Of a stretch of 64,000 bases of DNA, positions 51,294-60,092 are shown one piece after another (position 1 is the stretch's first letter; every line of letters starts with the position of its first letter). The notes below the pieces were generated by a model. It was given only the letters and a program-made list of their open reading frames with translations, searched no databases and was not told where the DNA came from. The translations under genes and the position numbers were made by a program. The stretch comes from JANPBY01 sp963851405. GTDB lineage: Bacteria > Actinomycetota > Actinomycetes > DATJPE01. Where the stretch lies: the NCBI GenBank assembly GCA_963851405.1, contig CAWKPB010000001.1, positions 434,001 through 498,000 on the forward strand, written 5' to 3'.

Positions 51294-52211
51294 TCACGGG
51301 CGGTACGGCTCGGCGCGAACCGGACCATCGACCTCAAGCACGTGAGCCGTGAAGCCTCTGGGCGCGAGAGCGGCAACGGCCTCGCACTCCGCGCCTCGAA
51401 CGAGAGCGAGGACCGTAGGCCCGGCTCCCGAGATCACCGCCGGCACCCCAGCGGCACGCAACTTGGCGACGAACTTGGCCGACCGGGGCATCGCGGGCGC
51501 GCGATAGTCCTGATGGAGCCGCTCTTCGGTGGCATCCAGGAGGAGCCCCGGCTTTCGGGTCAGCGCGACCACGAGGAGCGCGGCCCGGCCGGCGTTGTAG
51601 GCCGCATCGACATGGGGCACCTCTGAGGGCAACAGCCGGCGCGCTCGGGAGGTCGGAACCTGAGTCTTGGGCACGAAGGCGATCGGCGTCACACCCTTAG
51701 CGACCGGCATCGACGTCGCGCGAACGCCGGAATCGCCCCTCCAGGCCAAGGCGAAGAACCCCCCGAGTGCGCCAGCGACGTTGTCGGGATGCCCCTCGAG
51801 TCGGGTGGCAAGATCGAGCACCGCGGCTTGGTCGAGGCGGTCCTCCCCACCGACGGTCAGCCAACGCGCCGCGGCAATGCCGGCCACGATGGCTGCGGCG
51901 GACGACCCGAGCCCACGCCCATGAGGGATTCGGTTCGCGCACACCACCGCCAGGCCACGAGGTTGTCCGCCAAGGACCTTGAACGCGGCTCGCATCGAGC
52001 GCACGACAAGGTTCTTCTCGTCGAGTCGGACTACTCCTTCTCCTTCGCCCGCAACGTCCACCGACAGCCCCGGCTCGTCGGTCACCTGGACGATGACCTC
52101 ATCGCGCAAAGACAACGCGAGCGCCATGGCGTCGAAGCCGGGACCGAGGTTCGCCGAGGTGGCGGGGACCGTGACGTGAACGGGTTGCGCCCGGAACATG
52201 GGTGCGCTCAT
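51294..52211 (-). CDS. thrB: Homoserine kinase
   Basis: GHMP kinase phosphorylating homoserine for threonine synthesis. 305 aa from ATG 52211 with GAGAG 8 nt upstream; the open extension to 52238 overlaps thrC. N-terminal VHVTVPATSANLGPGFDAMA, the GHMP loop PHGRGLGSSAAAIVAGIAAA, and the C-terminal motif VISGAGPTVLALV. It follows thrC and hom in one run. Confidence 0.96.
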   Translation of the reverse strand: MSAPMFRAQPVHVTVPATSANLGPGFDAMALALSLRDEVIVQVTDEPGLSVDVAGEGEGVVRLDEKNLVVRSMRAAFKVLGGQPRGLAVVCANRIPHGRGLGSSAAAIVAGIAAARWLTVGGEDRLDQAAVLDLATRLEGHPDNVAGALGGFFALAWRGDSGVRATSMPVAKGVTPIAFVPKTQVPTSRARRLLPSEVPHVDAAYNAGRAALLVVALTRKPGLLLDATEERLHQDYRAPAMPRSAKFVAKLRAAGVPAVISGAGPTVLALVRGAECEAVAALAPRGFTAHVLEVDGPVRAEPYRP

Positions 52212-52221
52212 TGAGGTGCTC

Positions 52222-53310
52222 TCACGCTTCGAGGCCAAGCTCGGCGGCGGCCGCCACGGCGTCTACCGCAACCGTGACCGGGGCGGGAGCGCCGGAGATC
52301 GCCCATTCCGGGTCCTTCAGCCCGTGCCCCGTCACCGTGCACACGACCGTCTGGCCCGGATCCAACAATCCCGCCTCGTGGCGCTGCAAGAGGCCCGCGA
52401 CCGACGCCGCCGACGCGGGCTCGACGAACACACCCTCCTGCGAGGCGAGCCAGCGGTAGGCGCGAAGGATGTCTCGATCCGTGACTGCTTCGATGCAACC
52501 GTCGGACTCATCGCGCGCGGCTTCCGCCTGCTGCCACGAAGCCGGGTTGCCGATCCGAATAGCGGTGGCGATGGTCGATGGCTTGGCCACCGGGTGGCCC
52601 AGCACAATCGGTGCCGCCCCCGCGGCTTGGAATCCCCACATCCGCGGGCGGCGCGAAGCCGGGCCGTCGGCCTCGTACTCCACGTACCCCTTCCAGTACG
52701 CGGTGATGTTGCCCGCGTTGCCTACCGGAAGCACGTGGATGTCTGGCGCGTCGCCAAGTACGTCGACCACTTCAAACGCCGCGGACTTCTGGCCCTCGAT
52801 CCGGTAGGGGTTCACGCTGTTGACCAGGGCTACTGGGTAGCTGTCGGACAGATCCCTCGCGAGGGTGAGGCAGTCGTCGAAGTTGCCCTGCACCTGGAGC
52901 AATCGAGCGCCGTGGGCCAGCGCCTGAGACAGCTTTCCGAGCGCGATCTTTCCGTCCGGCACCAGGACTGCACACAGCATGCCTGCGCGAACCGCGTAGG
53001 CGGCGGCCGAGGCGCTGGTGTTGCCCGTCGAGGCGCAGATGACTGCTTGCGCGCCTTCCTGGGCCGCCTTGGAGATGGCCATCGTCATCCCCCGGTCCTT
53101 GAAGGACCCGGTCGGGTTGGCCCCTTCCACCTTGAGATGGACTGAGCAACCGGTCCGTTCGGACAACGTGGGAGCAGGGACAAGAGGGGTCCCCCCTTCG
53201 CGCAGGGTGACCACCGGTGTGTCAGCGTCGACCGGAAGGCGGTCGCGGTATTCCTCGATGACGCCCCGCCACTGGCGGGTATGGACCGCGGTGCTCATCT
53301 GCGAACTCAT
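52222..53310 (-). CDS. thrC: Threonine synthase
   Basis: PLP-dependent conversion of O-phosphohomoserine to threonine. 362 aa of the shorter actinobacterial type: VHLKVEGANPTGSFKDRGMT carries the PLP Lys, with CASTGNTSASAAAYAVRAG and LPVGNAGNITAYWKGY. Starts at ATG 53310 (ATGA overlap with hom). Confidence 0.97.
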   Translation of the reverse strand: MSSQMSTAVHTRQWRGVIEEYRDRLPVDADTPVVTLREGGTPLVPAPTLSERTGCSVHLKVEGANPTGSFKDRGMTMAISKAAQEGAQAVICASTGNTSASAAAYAVRAGMLCAVLVPDGKIALGKLSQALAHGARLLQVQGNFDDCLTLARDLSDSYPVALVNSVNPYRIEGQKSAAFEVVDVLGDAPDIHVLPVGNAGNITAYWKGYVEYEADGPASRRPRMWGFQAAGAAPIVLGHPVAKPSTIATAIRIGNPASWQQAEAARDESDGCIEAVTDRDILRAYRWLASQEGVFVEPASAASVAGLLQRHEAGLLDPGQTVVCTVTGHGLKDPEWAISGAPAPVTVAVDAVAAAAELGLEA

Positions 53311-54611
53311 CCCTTCCCCGAGCTGGAACCCTCGACCCGTAGAACACTCGTGACGGCACGCACAACATCGAGCCCGCGCAGTTCGTCCACCACGCCTGAC
53401 AATGCGGCCTCGGTGGCCCGGTGGGTCACCACCACGAGTTCGGCCTCGGCTCCATGCCCGTCTTGGCGGAGGGTCTCGATGCTCACGTCGTGAGCCGCGA
53501 AGGTCTGCGCCACGGTCGCCAGCACGCCGGCCTTATCTGCGACGTCGAGACTGATGTAGTAACGGGTGATGGCTTCACCGATCGGCCGGACCGCCAGCCC
53601 GGCATAGGCGCTCTCCTTGGGGCCACGCCCCCCGGACAACCGATTGCGGCCTACGGCAACCAAGTCCCCGAGCACTGCACTTGCCGTCGGCTCGCCGCCG
53701 GCGCCGCGCCCGTAGAACATCAATTGGCCGGCCGCGTCACTCTCCACGAAGACGGCGTTGTAGGCCTCACGAACACTGGCCAGCGGATGAGTACGCGGCA
53801 CCATGGCGGGGTGAACGCGGACCGAGACCCCGGAGCCGTCTTCCGATCTCTCGCAGATGGCCAGAAGCTTGATCACGTGACCCATCGCACGAGCCGTGGC
53901 GACATCGTCGGAGCTCACGGAACTGATGCCTTCACAGAAGACATCGGCGAGCGTCACCCGCGTGTGGAATGCCAACGCGGCGAGGATGGCGGCCTTAGCC
54001 GCGGCGTCGTGGCCCTCGACGTCTGCCGTCGGATCCGCCTCGGCATAGCCAAGTGCCTTGGCCTCTCCCAGTGCCTGATCGAAGTCGGCGCCAGATTCGT
54101 CCATCCTGGTGAGGATGTAGTTGGTGGTGCCATTGACGATTCCCAGCACCCGCTTCACGTTGTCGCCGACCAGGCTCTCGCGAAGCGGCCGTAGCAAGGG
54201 GATAGCGCCCGCAACACTGGCTTCGTAATACAGGTCGACACCGGCGGCGTCGGCCGCTTCGTACAGCGTCGCGCCATCAACGGCAAGCAACGCCTTGTTG
54301 GCCGTGACGACCGACGCGCCGCGTGCCATCGCGGCGAGGATCAGCCCCCGCGCCGGCTCGATGCCTCCCATGAGCTCGACCACCACGTCTAGGTCAGGGC
54401 GGGCGACCAAGGCCTGCACATCGGTCGTCAGCAGGGCGGGGTCGACGCCCGGACGGTCACCGTCGAGGGATCGAACACCGACCCCAACGATCTCGACGTT
54501 GGCCCCCACCCGAGCGGCCAGATCCGCCGCCTGCGAAGTCAACCGACGCACGACCTCGCTGCCGACGACCCCGCATCCGAGCAGGGCGACTCGCAGCGAT
54601 TGCTCGGCCAT
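53307..54611 (-). CDS. hom: Homoserine dehydrogenase
   Basis: Reduces aspartate semialdehyde to homoserine. 434 aa; NAD(P) motif VALLGCGVVGSEVVRRL, VELMGGIEPARGLILAA, GIVNGTTNYILTRM, and the block PTADVEGHDAAAKAAILAAL, then a C-terminal ACT-like domain from about residue 350 (YYISLDVADKAGVLATVAQT) for threonine feedback. GGGAGG about 5 nt before ATG 54611. 84 bp after lysA. Confidence 0.97.
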   Translation of the reverse strand: MAEQSLRVALLGCGVVGSEVVRRLTSQAADLAARVGANVEIVGVGVRSLDGDRPGVDPALLTTDVQALVARPDLDVVVELMGGIEPARGLILAAMARGASVVTANKALLAVDGATLYEAADAAGVDLYYEASVAGAIPLLRPLRESLVGDNVKRVLGIVNGTTNYILTRMDESGADFDQALGEAKALGYAEADPTADVEGHDAAAKAAILAALAFHTRVTLADVFCEGISSVSSDDVATARAMGHVIKLLAICERSEDGSGVSVRVHPAMVPRTHPLASVREAYNAVFVESDAAGQLMFYGRGAGGEPTASAVLGDLVAVGRNRLSGGRGPKESAYAGLAVRPIGEAITRYYISLDVADKAGVLATVAQTFAAHDVSIETLRQDGHGAEAELVVVTHRATEAALSGVVDELRGLDVVRAVTSVLRVEGSSSGKG

Positions 54612-54695
54612 CCGCCCTCCCAGGCTCAGCCCCAGGCGGCGCCCAAGGCCACGGTCAGGGTCAGGTCATCCTTCCACGCCGCGCGGCGCTGCCGG

Positions 54696-56141
54696 TCAGC
54701 CCGGGTCGAGCGCGAACAGGTCAGCCTCAGTCTCGCGTCTGAGCAGGATCCTGGCGCGAGCCTCGCCCTCGGCCGGGCTGTGATGAAGCGCAATTACCGG
54801 TGCCCGTGGGACGTGGTTGTAGTTCGACGCCATCGAACGGCAGTAGGCCCCGGTGGCAGCGACAGCGATCAGGTCGCTGGGCGCGAGGTCGGACGGAAGC
54901 CACGCGTCCTTCACGACGACGTCCCCGCTCTCGCAGTGCTTGCCGACGACCCGGCTCAGCATCGGTGGCGCCGACGAATGGCGAGAGGCGAGGGTGCAGG
55001 TGAAGTCGGCGTCGTAGAGCGCGGTCCGGAGGTTGTCGCTCATCCCCCCGTCGACGGAGACATAGGTACGGGTGCGTTCGCTCGGCCCGACCTCGAGCCG
55101 CTTGACCGTCCCGACCTCATAAACAGTGACCGTGCTCGGACCGATGATCGCGCGGCCGGGTTCGACGGACACCAGCGGAAGACCAAGTCCGGCGGCAGCG
55201 CACTCGCGCTCGACAATCTCCCGCAATCTGGATGCCACCTCGAGCACTGCAAGCGGGTCGTCGCCGGTCACATAGGCGATGCCCTGTCCGCCGCCCAGCC
55301 CGATCTCTCGCATGTCGATCCCGTGTTCATCCCGCACCGCAGCGGCGAGCTCCAAGATTCGGTGGGCGCTGACTTCGAAACCGGAGGTGTCGAAAATCTG
55401 GGACCCGATATGGCTGTGCAATCCGATCAGATCCACGGAGGGCAACGCGACGGCCCGCCGTACTGCCTCAGCGGCAGTGTCGCTGGCCAGTGAGAATCCG
55501 AACTTCTGGTCCTCGTGGGCCGTGGCGATGAACTCGTGGGTATGAGCCTCAACTCCGACCGTGACCCGAATGAGAACAGGGGCAACCAGCCCGCGTTCTG
55601 CGGCGTGAAAGCCCACTCGGGCCAGCTCTTCGAAGGAATCCACCACGATCCGCCCCACTCCGACAGACAACGCGTGGACGATCTCCGCATCGGACTTGTT
55701 GTTGCCATGAAAGGCAACCCGGGCGGGTGGGAAGCCGGCGCGGAGTGCCACCGCGAGCTCCCCACCAGTGCACACATCCAGCCCTAGGCCCTCCTGTTGC
55801 ACCCAACGAACCACTTCGGCACACAAGAACGCCTTTCCTGCGTAGTAGACGTCGCACTCGAGGCGGCCCCATGCGTCACCCGGTGAGCCGAAGGCCGCGC
55901 GCCACTCCCTCATGCGCGAACGGACGTCGTTCTCATCCATGAACAGGGCTGGCGTTCCGTACTCCGCGACCAGGTCTCGCACGTCGACGCCATGCAGTTG
56001 TAGGGCGCCCGATCTCGCATCCCGACTCAGACCGCGGGGCCAAACGTCTGGGTCGAGCCAAGCGAGGTCGTCGGGCGGGCCGCTCCGGTCGCCGTCGTGG
56101 ACAATTTCACCGTGCCGTGGCCCGGCAGGGTGCGCGCGCAT
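54696..56141 (-). CDS. lysA: Diaminopimelate decarboxylase
   Basis: Last step of lysine synthesis, meso-DAP to lysine. 481 aa from ATG 56141, 5 nt after the argS stop; the open extension to 56225 lies inside argS. Alanine-racemase-like barrel with the PLP Lys in ECDVYYAGKAFLC, HGNNKSDAEI, GLHSHIGSQIFDTSGFEVSA and GLGGGQGIAYV; the C-terminal catalytic Cys region is KHCESGDVVVKDAWLP. Coupled to argS. Confidence 0.96.
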   Translation of the reverse strand: MRAHPAGPRHGEIVHDGDRSGPPDDLAWLDPDVWPRGLSRDARSGALQLHGVDVRDLVAEYGTPALFMDENDVRSRMREWRAAFGSPGDAWGRLECDVYYAGKAFLCAEVVRWVQQEGLGLDVCTGGELAVALRAGFPPARVAFHGNNKSDAEIVHALSVGVGRIVVDSFEELARVGFHAAERGLVAPVLIRVTVGVEAHTHEFIATAHEDQKFGFSLASDTAAEAVRRAVALPSVDLIGLHSHIGSQIFDTSGFEVSAHRILELAAAVRDEHGIDMREIGLGGGQGIAYVTGDDPLAVLEVASRLREIVERECAAAGLGLPLVSVEPGRAIIGPSTVTVYEVGTVKRLEVGPSERTRTYVSVDGGMSDNLRTALYDADFTCTLASRHSSAPPMLSRVVGKHCESGDVVVKDAWLPSDLAPSDLIAVAATGAYCRSMASNYNHVPRAPVIALHHSPAEGEARARILLRRETEADLFALDPG

Positions 56142-56146
56142 AACCG

Positions 56147-57814
56147 CTACATCCGCTCCGGAGCTGAGACCCCTAGCAGGTCCAGCCCGTTGCTCAGCAC
56201 CTGCCGCGTCGCATCGTTGAGCCAAAGCCGCGTGCGGTTGAGGTCGGTGATCGGCTCGTCGCCCTTGGGGATGACCCGACAGGCGTCGTACCAGCGGTGG
56301 TAGGCGGCCGCCAGCCCCTCGAGGTAGCGGGCGACTCGATGCGGCTCTCTCAGTTCGGCGGCTGCAGCCACGACGCGGGGGTACTCCCCCAAGACCCCGA
56401 GAAGGTCGTTCTCGGTCCCGTGGTTGAGCAGCGCAGGGTCGAAGACGGCCGAGTCGAGAACGATCCCCACGGCGCCAGCATTCGCCCGAACGCTGCAGGT
56501 ACGGGCGTGGGCGTACTGGACGTAGTAGACGGGATTGTCATTGGTGTGCCTTGACAACAGGTCGAGGTCGATGTCGACCGACGAGTCGCTTGACGAACGG
56601 GCCAAGGCATAGCGGCCGGCATCGACACCGACCGCATCAACGAGGTCGTCGATGGTTACGACCGTGCCAGCGCGCTTACTCATCCGCAGGGGCTGACCGT
56701 CCTTGAGCAGATTGACCATTTGCCCGATCAAGATCTCCAGATTGACCCCGGGCCGATCACCGAACGCCGAGCACATGGCCATCATCCGGCCCACGTATCC
56801 GTGGTGGTCGGCGCCGAGCATGATGACGACGCGATCAAATCCGCGCTCGCGCTTATCCAAGTAGTACGCGAGATCACCCGAGATGTAGGCGGGTTGGCCG
56901 CTGGCCCGGATGATCACGCGGTCCCGGTCGTCGCCCAGATCCATCGTTCGTAGCCAGACCGCACCATCCAACTCATAGATCCGGCCCAGATCACGCAACC
57001 GAGCGATCGCGCGTTCGACAGCACCCGACTCGTGCAGATGGTTTTCGTGGAAGTAGACGTCGAAGTCCACACCGAAATCGTGCAAGGACTTCTTGATCTC
57101 CGCGAACATGAGCTCGACGCCCACTCGCCGGAAAACCTCCAACGCCTCATCCGGCGGCAAGTCCAGCACCGTCGGCTCTGTAGTCACCACCTGTTGGGCG
57201 ATCTCGTCGATGTAGGCGCCGCCGTAGCCGTCCTCCGGGGGGGCGAGCCCCCGCGCTCGGGCCAACAACGAGCTCGCGAACCGATCGATCTGCGCTCCGT
57301 GGTCGTTGAAGTAGTACTCGCGACTGACCACAGCTCCAGCCGCGGCCATGACGCGAGCGAGTGAGTCCCCGACTGCCGCCCAACGCACAGCGCCCATGTG
57401 CAACGGCCCCGTGGGGTTGGCCGACACGAACTCCAGGTTGATCCGCTGTCCGCGTAGAGCGTCCCCTCGCCCGTACTCGGCACCCTGATCGACGATCCGC
57501 CGCGCGATTTCACCCTGGGTGGCCGCGTCCAGACGAACGTTGAGGAAACCAGGCCCGGCGATTTCCACGGCGGCCACCCCGTCGAGGGCCGCGAGGCGTG
57601 CCTGGAGAATTTCGGCCACGATGCGCGGAGCCAGTCCCGCCGGCTTCGCCAACTGCAGCGCGATGTTGGTGGCGTAGTCGCCGTGTTCGCGCTGCCTTGG
57701 GCGTTCGACGGTGACCTCGGCGGGCACCGCGGACAGCGCCACCGGCAAGTCCCCCGACTCAACGGCGGAAATGACGGCGCGGCGCACCGCGGCGGCCAAC
57801 ACTGATGGGGTCAC
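56147..57814 (-). CDS. argS: Arginyl-tRNA synthetase
   Basis: Charges tRNA-Arg; class I synthetase, 555 aa. N-terminal Add-1 domain (ADYATNIALQLAKP-like region around residues 40-60), the HIGH-type motif NPTGPLHMGAVRWAAVGD, the KMSKS-like MSKRAGTVVTI, and a C-terminal helical anticodon domain. GTG 57814 has TAACCT 6 nt upstream. A tRNA-Arg gene lies about 2.2 kb away on the other side of the next gene. Confidence 0.96.
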   Translation of the reverse strand: MTPSVLAAAVRRAVISAVESGDLPVALSAVPAEVTVERPRQREHGDYATNIALQLAKPAGLAPRIVAEILQARLAALDGVAAVEIAGPGFLNVRLDAATQGEIARRIVDQGAEYGRGDALRGQRINLEFVSANPTGPLHMGAVRWAAVGDSLARVMAAAGAVVSREYYFNDHGAQIDRFASSLLARARGLAPPEDGYGGAYIDEIAQQVVTTEPTVLDLPPDEALEVFRRVGVELMFAEIKKSLHDFGVDFDVYFHENHLHESGAVERAIARLRDLGRIYELDGAVWLRTMDLGDDRDRVIIRASGQPAYISGDLAYYLDKRERGFDRVVIMLGADHHGYVGRMMAMCSAFGDRPGVNLEILIGQMVNLLKDGQPLRMSKRAGTVVTIDDLVDAVGVDAGRYALARSSSDSSVDIDLDLLSRHTNDNPVYYVQYAHARTCSVRANAGAVGIVLDSAVFDPALLNHGTENDLLGVLGEYPRVVAAAAELREPHRVARYLEGLAAAYHRWYDACRVIPKGDEPITDLNRTRLWLNDATRQVLSNGLDLLGVSAPERM

Positions 57815-57820
57815 GGCGTC

Positions 57821-57826
57821 AGGTTA
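57821..57826 (-). promoter_or_regulatory. Candidate -10 box, argS (leaderless)
   Basis: TAACCT lies exactly 6 nt before GTG 57814 on the minus strand, without Shine-Dalgarno. It would drive argS-lysA and perhaps hom-thrC-thrB. Confidence 0.45.
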
Positions 57827-57908
57827 CCGGCGGGCTCCGAGCCGGCGCCGTCCACTAGATTGAGCCGAGCGGTCTGGGACCCCGGGCCACGGACAAGGGG
57901 GCTTCGGC

Positions 57909-59942
57909 ATGGGCTTGGTCAACAAGGTCGCCGCTATCCTCACCCGGCCCACGGATCTCGCTGAACAGGCTGCTGTTCTCACAGCGGCGGCCGGCGCGGG
58001 TGCCTCCTTCCAGCGCGGGCTCATGCCCCGCACGACGAAGGACCAGGCGCTCATCACCGGGCTCCTCGTGGGCATCAACTACGGAATCGTGGTGACCGGT
58101 CAGTCCGCGGCCCAGGGCATCGCGGAGAGCCTGGCTGGCCCTGATGCCAGCCCTGGGCGCTTCCGATCGGCGGCCTTGGGTGTCGAGGTGGCCACGCTGG
58201 GTGTCGGCCTCGCACTCCAACGCGCGCTTCGGGAGTACCCAGGGGAGCCCATGGCACGGGCCTCGGTCCGGTCTCTGGGCTTTCGCGCAGCTTTCGGAAG
58301 CGGAGCCGCACTGCTCGGTCTCAGCCTGACGGAGGCAGCCACAAGGGCGAGTCGGCGCGAGTTCCGCTCCCTGCCGGTGGCGCCGCTCGCCGCCGCTGGT
58401 GCAGGGGTCGCTGCCGCTACCTACGGCTTGGCACGGCACCGTTTGCGGGACAGCGGATCCTTGGATGAGCACGGGATGCCGATCGAGTCCGACACCCGGA
58501 TCGTGGCCGGTCGCGCGGTAGGTGCGGGTGCCTTGGTGGCGATCGCCACTTTCGTGGCGTCCTACGGTGAACGACTCGCGGCCCAGGGGGTCGCAGTTCC
58601 GCTTCGCACCGTCCTGCCTTCACCCTTGGCGCGACTCGGCGGGCACTCGGTCGCCCTTGGTGCGCTCGGGGCGGCTGGATTCGTGGGGATTCGCCATGTG
58701 CTCGCGGGCGCGGACCAGACCGGAGCCGCCGTTGAAGCCGCGTACTCCTCGCGCCCAGAATCTGCGCACGTGACCGGGGGGTCCCAAAGCCTGGTCGACT
58801 GGAGCACCCTGGGCCGCGAAGGCCGACGCTTCGTCAATATGGTCCTCACGCCGGACGAGATCCGTGCGGCCACCGGCCGCACGCGAGCGACGCCGCCGGT
58901 GCGTGCCTTCATCGGCGTCGAGTCGGCACCCACTCCCGAAGGAAGGGCCGAACTCGCGTTGCGCGAACTGGAGGCGCTAGGCGGCCTCGAGAAGTCGACC
59001 ATCGTGTTCTACACGCCCACGGGGACCGGCTACGTCAACTACGTCACGCTCGAGACGATCGAACACCTCACAGCAGGGAACTGCGCGCAGATCGCCATGC
59101 AGTACTCCTTGCGTCCCTCCCCGATGGCTCTGGGGAGCGTTGGGGTGGGCAAGGAACAGAACCAGGCTTTCCTCGCCGCGTTGCGGACCCGTTTGGATGA
59201 GTGGCCTGCCGAGAAGCGGCCACGGGTGCTGATGTTTGGCGAGTCGCTCGGAGCTCAGACGGGAGCCGACACCCTCTTCCAGGGGCACGGTGAGATGGAC
59301 ACGTACAGGGTCGAGCGGGCCATGTTCATCGGGATGCCCGGATCCACGCCAGCGCCGAGGCGCTGGCGCGACGACAAGCAGGGCATGGATCCCTTGGGGC
59401 TGGCCGTCGAGGTGGGAACGCACGAGGAATGGCTCGCGCTGCCCGAGGAGCAGCGCGAACGGGTTCGGGTGGTTCTGCTCAGCCAGCATGACGATCCCAT
59501 CGTCAAGTTCAACCTTCCACTCGCCGTCCAGAAGCCCGACTGGCTAGGTCCGGACCGACCTTCCGTCGTGCCTGGTGAGCTCCGATGGAGACCGATCTCA
59601 ACTTTCCTCGCGACCATGGTGGATGCCATGAACTCCATGTCCGTGGTGCCGGGCACGTTTGTTTCTCGCGGACACGACTACCGCAAACAGCTCGCCGGCA
59701 TGGTGAAGGACGTCTTCGGACTTCCGGACCCGCCCGCCGGGATGGATGCTGTTGAGACGGCGCTTCGAGCTCGCGAGTTGGCTTGGGCGACGCGAAGGGT
59801 GAGCGCAGCACAGGCCGAAGCCGCCGAGAACGCTGTCCGCGAACAACTGGCCAAGTGGGGCGTCAACACCGACGCTGTGCCGCCGGTGATCGCTCTCTCA
59901 GCCGCGGACGATGACCCACACGCGGTGGTCGCAAGGCCCTGA
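57909..59942 (+). CDS. Membrane alpha/beta-hydrolase (Abhydrolase_9 family)
   Basis: 677 aa. About the first 290 residues hold several hydrophobic segments (HVGT-free: YGIVVTGQSAAQGIAESLAG; AAFGSGAALLGLSLTEAATR; AVGAGALVAIATFVASYGER; GHSVALGALGAAGFVGIRHV). From about residue 330 a hydrolase domain follows: RAFIGVESAPTPEGRAEL, the nucleophile elbow MFGESLGAQTG (Ser446) and VLLSQHDDPIVKFNLPLAVQ. This is the actinobacterial DUF2319 / PF10081-PF15420 architecture. Substrate unknown, perhaps a lipid. ATG 57909 has AAGGGGG nearby; TAGATT at about 57855 may be its -10. Divergent from argS. Confidence 0.88.
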   Translation: MGLVNKVAAILTRPTDLAEQAAVLTAAAGAGASFQRGLMPRTTKDQALITGLLVGINYGIVVTGQSAAQGIAESLAGPDASPGRFRSAALGVEVATLGVGLALQRALREYPGEPMARASVRSLGFRAAFGSGAALLGLSLTEAATRASRREFRSLPVAPLAAAGAGVAAATYGLARHRLRDSGSLDEHGMPIESDTRIVAGRAVGAGALVAIATFVASYGERLAAQGVAVPLRTVLPSPLARLGGHSVALGALGAAGFVGIRHVLAGADQTGAAVEAAYSSRPESAHVTGGSQSLVDWSTLGREGRRFVNMVLTPDEIRAATGRTRATPPVRAFIGVESAPTPEGRAELALRELEALGGLEKSTIVFYTPTGTGYVNYVTLETIEHLTAGNCAQIAMQYSLRPSPMALGSVGVGKEQNQAFLAALRTRLDEWPAEKRPRVLMFGESLGAQTGADTLFQGHGEMDTYRVERAMFIGMPGSTPAPRRWRDDKQGMDPLGLAVEVGTHEEWLALPEEQRERVRVVLLSQHDDPIVKFNLPLAVQKPDWLGPDRPSVVPGELRWRPISTFLATMVDAMNSMSVVPGTFVSRGHDYRKQLAGMVKDVFGLPDPPAGMDAVETALRARELAWATRRVSAAQAEAAENAVREQLAKWGVNTDAVPPVIALSAADDDPHAVVARP

Positions 59943-59973
59943 GCGGCGCCGGGTGCCCGCGTGGGGTGGCTGA

Positions 59974-59979
59974 TAACCT
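59974..59979 (+). promoter_or_regulatory. Candidate -10 box for tRNA-Arg
   Basis: TAACCT in the extended context TGATAACCT, 15 bp before the mature tRNA 5' end; no clear -35. Confidence 0.4.
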
Positions 59980-59994
59980 CATGCCTCGCTCTGG

Positions 59995-60066
59995 GCCCCC
60001 GTAGCTCAGGGGATAGAGCACCGCCCTCCGGAGGCGGTGGCGCAGGTTCGAATCCTGCCGGGGGCG
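59995..60066 (+). tRNA. tRNA-Arg (anticodon CCG)
   Basis: 72-nt cloverleaf. Acceptor GCCCCCG/CGGGGGC, D arm GCTC...GAGC, anticodon stem CCGCC/GGCGG with loop CTCCGGA (anticodon CCG, reads CGG), T arm GCAGG-TTCGAAT-CCTGC, discriminator G. No encoded CCA; the next bases are CC. Lies 52 bp after the hydrolase gene. No integrase or attachment repeat seen beside it. Confidence 0.95.
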
Positions 60067-60092
60067 CCCTTTCATGCTTGGTTACCCGGGAA

